This document shows, in pieces, positions 4,452-5,122 of a stretch of DNA of 5,122 bases. Source of the DNA: a bacterium (GTDB taxonomy: Bacteria > Desulfobacterota_D > UBA1144); the NCBI GenBank assembly GCA_002701865.2, contig NZWH02000014.1, forward strand, positions 20,554-25,675. The letters are read 5' to 3'. The notes below the pieces were generated by a model. The model was given only the letters and a program-made list of their open reading frames with translations, was not told the origin of the DNA and ran no database searches. Made by a program: the position numbers and the translations under genes. The stretch's first letter is position 1. The number at the start of each line of letters is the position of its first letter.

Positions 4452-4816
4452 GCCTTAAGGATAAATTAACTAAAATGGAATATCATGTTACTCAAGAATG
4501 TGGCACTGAACCACCTTTTAGTGGTGCCTATAATGATGAAAAGTCAGAAGGAATTTATAAATGTATTTGCTGTGATAGTGAACTATTCGGTTCTGAAAAA
4601 AAGTTTGATTCTGGAACAGGGTGGCCTAGTTTTTATGACTGTATTAAAAGTGAAAATGTTGAACTGAAAGAAGATACCTCTGATATGATGATTAGAGTAG
4701 AAGTTAGTTGTAAAGAGTGTGGAGCACACCTTGGGCATGTCTTCAATGATGGTCCTCAGCCCACAGGATTAAGATATTGCATTAACTCCGTTTCACTTAC
4801 TTTTAAAAAATCTTAA
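4448..4816 (+). CDS. msrB: Peptide-methionine (R)-S-oxide reductase MsrB
   Basis: A complete MsrB (SelR domain) of 122 residues. It reduces methionine-R-sulfoxide in proteins back to methionine, using thioredoxin-type reductants, in the cytoplasm since no signal peptide is seen. Signatures in order: TQECGTEPPFSG (15-26), zinc ligands C39 and C42 in YKCICC, FDSGTGWPSFYD (53-64), zinc ligands C88 and C91 in CKECGAHLGHVF, and the catalytic Cys C111 in GLRYCINSVSL (107-117). It is the cysteine form, not selenocysteine. C65, where many relatives have Pro after WPSFY and one residue, and C41 are extra cysteines; C65 lies in a region where a resolving Cys could sit. Translation is coupled to the glutaredoxin-like gene by an ATGA overlap, with GGGGA (4436-4440) 7 bases upstream. 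No MsrA is present in the window. Confidence 0.97.
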   Translation: MSLKDKLTKMEYHVTQECGTEPPFSGAYNDEKSEGIYKCICCDSELFGSEKKFDSGTGWPSFYDCIKSENVELKEDTSDMMIRVEVSCKECGAHLGHVFNDGPQPTGLRYCINSVSLTFKKS

Positions 4817-4830
4817 ATATTCATCTCTTT

Positions 4831-4836
4831 TATAGT
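4831..4836 (+). promoter_or_regulatory. Candidate -10 box for the last gene
   Basis: TATAGT lies in the 30-base gap after msrB and ends 10 bases before ATG 4847. No convincing -35 and no Shine-Dalgarno sequence are visible, so if used it would give an almost leaderless message. It matches the TATAGT found 8 bases before the YgjP-like gene. Read-through from the msrB operon is an alternative. Confidence 0.3.
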
Positions 4837-4846
4837 AAAATTAACC

Positions 4847-5122
4847 ATGTCAATTTTTAGGCAACATATAGGTTCATTAAAAAGAAAAAAGGAATTAGAT
4901 AAGAATGCTAAGGTCGTAAAGAGGAAGAAGGGTGAATATGCACCAACTAGACTCTTTTTTGAAGCCAGAACACCTTCGAAAGGTAGGCCAAAGTATAGAT
5001 GGGGTAACTTAAAAGATTTATATCCTCCAAATCTTGCTAATCCCCTAACATGTCGAATTCCTTCCTTAATAGATTTTCTTGAAACAAGGCAGCCTAAGTA
5101 TTTCTTTTATACTCTCGAGGAT
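4847..5122 (+). CDS. 5' end of an unidentified basic protein (partial, cut by window end)
   Basis: An open frame runs from ATG 4847 to the right edge without a stop, giving the first 92 residues. The N-terminal 30 residues are strongly basic (LKRKKELDKN at 11-20, VVKRKKGEY at 23-31). They are followed by APTRLFFEARTPSKGRPKYRW (32-52), KDLYPPNLANPL and PSLIDFLETRQPKYFFYTLE. There is no signal peptide or membrane segment. The basic tract could mean nucleic-acid or ribosome binding, but I do not recognise the family and will not assign a role. It lies 30 bases after msrB on the same strand, either as a further operon member or from its own promoter. Confidence 0.65.
   Translation, partial: MSIFRQHIGSLKRKKELDKNAKVVKRKKGEYAPTRLFFEARTPSKGRPKYRWGNLKDLYPPNLANPLTCRIPSLIDFLETRQPKYFFYTLED

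Noticed and set aside
4485..4667. 60-codon + strand frame
   Set aside because: It is an out-of-frame shadow inside msrB.
1..5122. CRISPR array, tRNA, rRNA, insertion sequence, toxin-antitoxin or phage defence system
   Set aside because: No spaced direct repeats, cloverleaf, rRNA signature, terminal repeats with transposase or recognisable defence domain was seen on either strand.

Overview
The window is AT-rich (about one third GC by eye) and very tightly packed. If the two small ORFs called here are real, only about 220 of 5122 bases lie outside a reading frame. The clearest taxonomic clue is the membrane-tethered glutaredoxin-like protein at 4080-4451. Its opening (an N-terminal hydrophobic helix with FILGRIILFLDW, then CPFC, then VPCL) resembles a family I know from Gammaproteobacteria. 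Together with the low GC and tight packing, this suggests a streamlined, probably marine, gammaproteobacterium. That placement is an inference and no marker gene fixes it.

Layout. The 3' end of an unidentified + strand gene (3-137) runs into the 3' end of an unidentified soluble - strand gene (129-875). A 44-base divergent region separates that gene from a + strand exported or membrane protein (920-1222). Next come a YgjP-like (SprT/M48-like) zinc metalloprotein gene (1277-2047) and, four bases later, a small two-helix membrane protein (2052-2330). A 35-codon - strand ORF for a single-helix peptide (2327-2434) lies back to back with an unidentified 209-residue protein (2484-3113). That protein converges on a - strand pair: a 28-codon single-helix ORF (3539-3625) and a DUF4396-type membrane protein (3118-3534). 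A + strand operon then runs 3655-4816: an unidentified 142-residue protein, the anchored glutaredoxin-like protein and MsrB, joined by two ATGA stop/start overlaps. The start of another unidentified gene (4847 onward) is cut by the window edge.

How the genes work together. The only supported pathway link is in the last operon. A thiol-disulfide protein and methionine-R-sulfoxide reductase are translationally coupled, which suggests thiol redox balance and repair of oxidised protein. The metalloprotein and the DUF4396 protein have recognisable families but no clear partners here.

Regulation. All three divergent intergenic regions (876-919, 2435-2483, 3626-3654) carry TATAAT-like hexamers on both strands that overlap or lie next to each other. 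The first of them is also enclosed by a perfect 10-bp inverted repeat. Several first-in-transcript genes have a -10-like hexamer only 6-14 bases before the ATG and no Shine-Dalgarno sequence, whereas the genes inside the redox operon have one. This would fit leaderless or very short-leader mRNAs. No rRNA, tRNA, CRISPR array, insertion sequence or convincing intrinsic terminator was seen.
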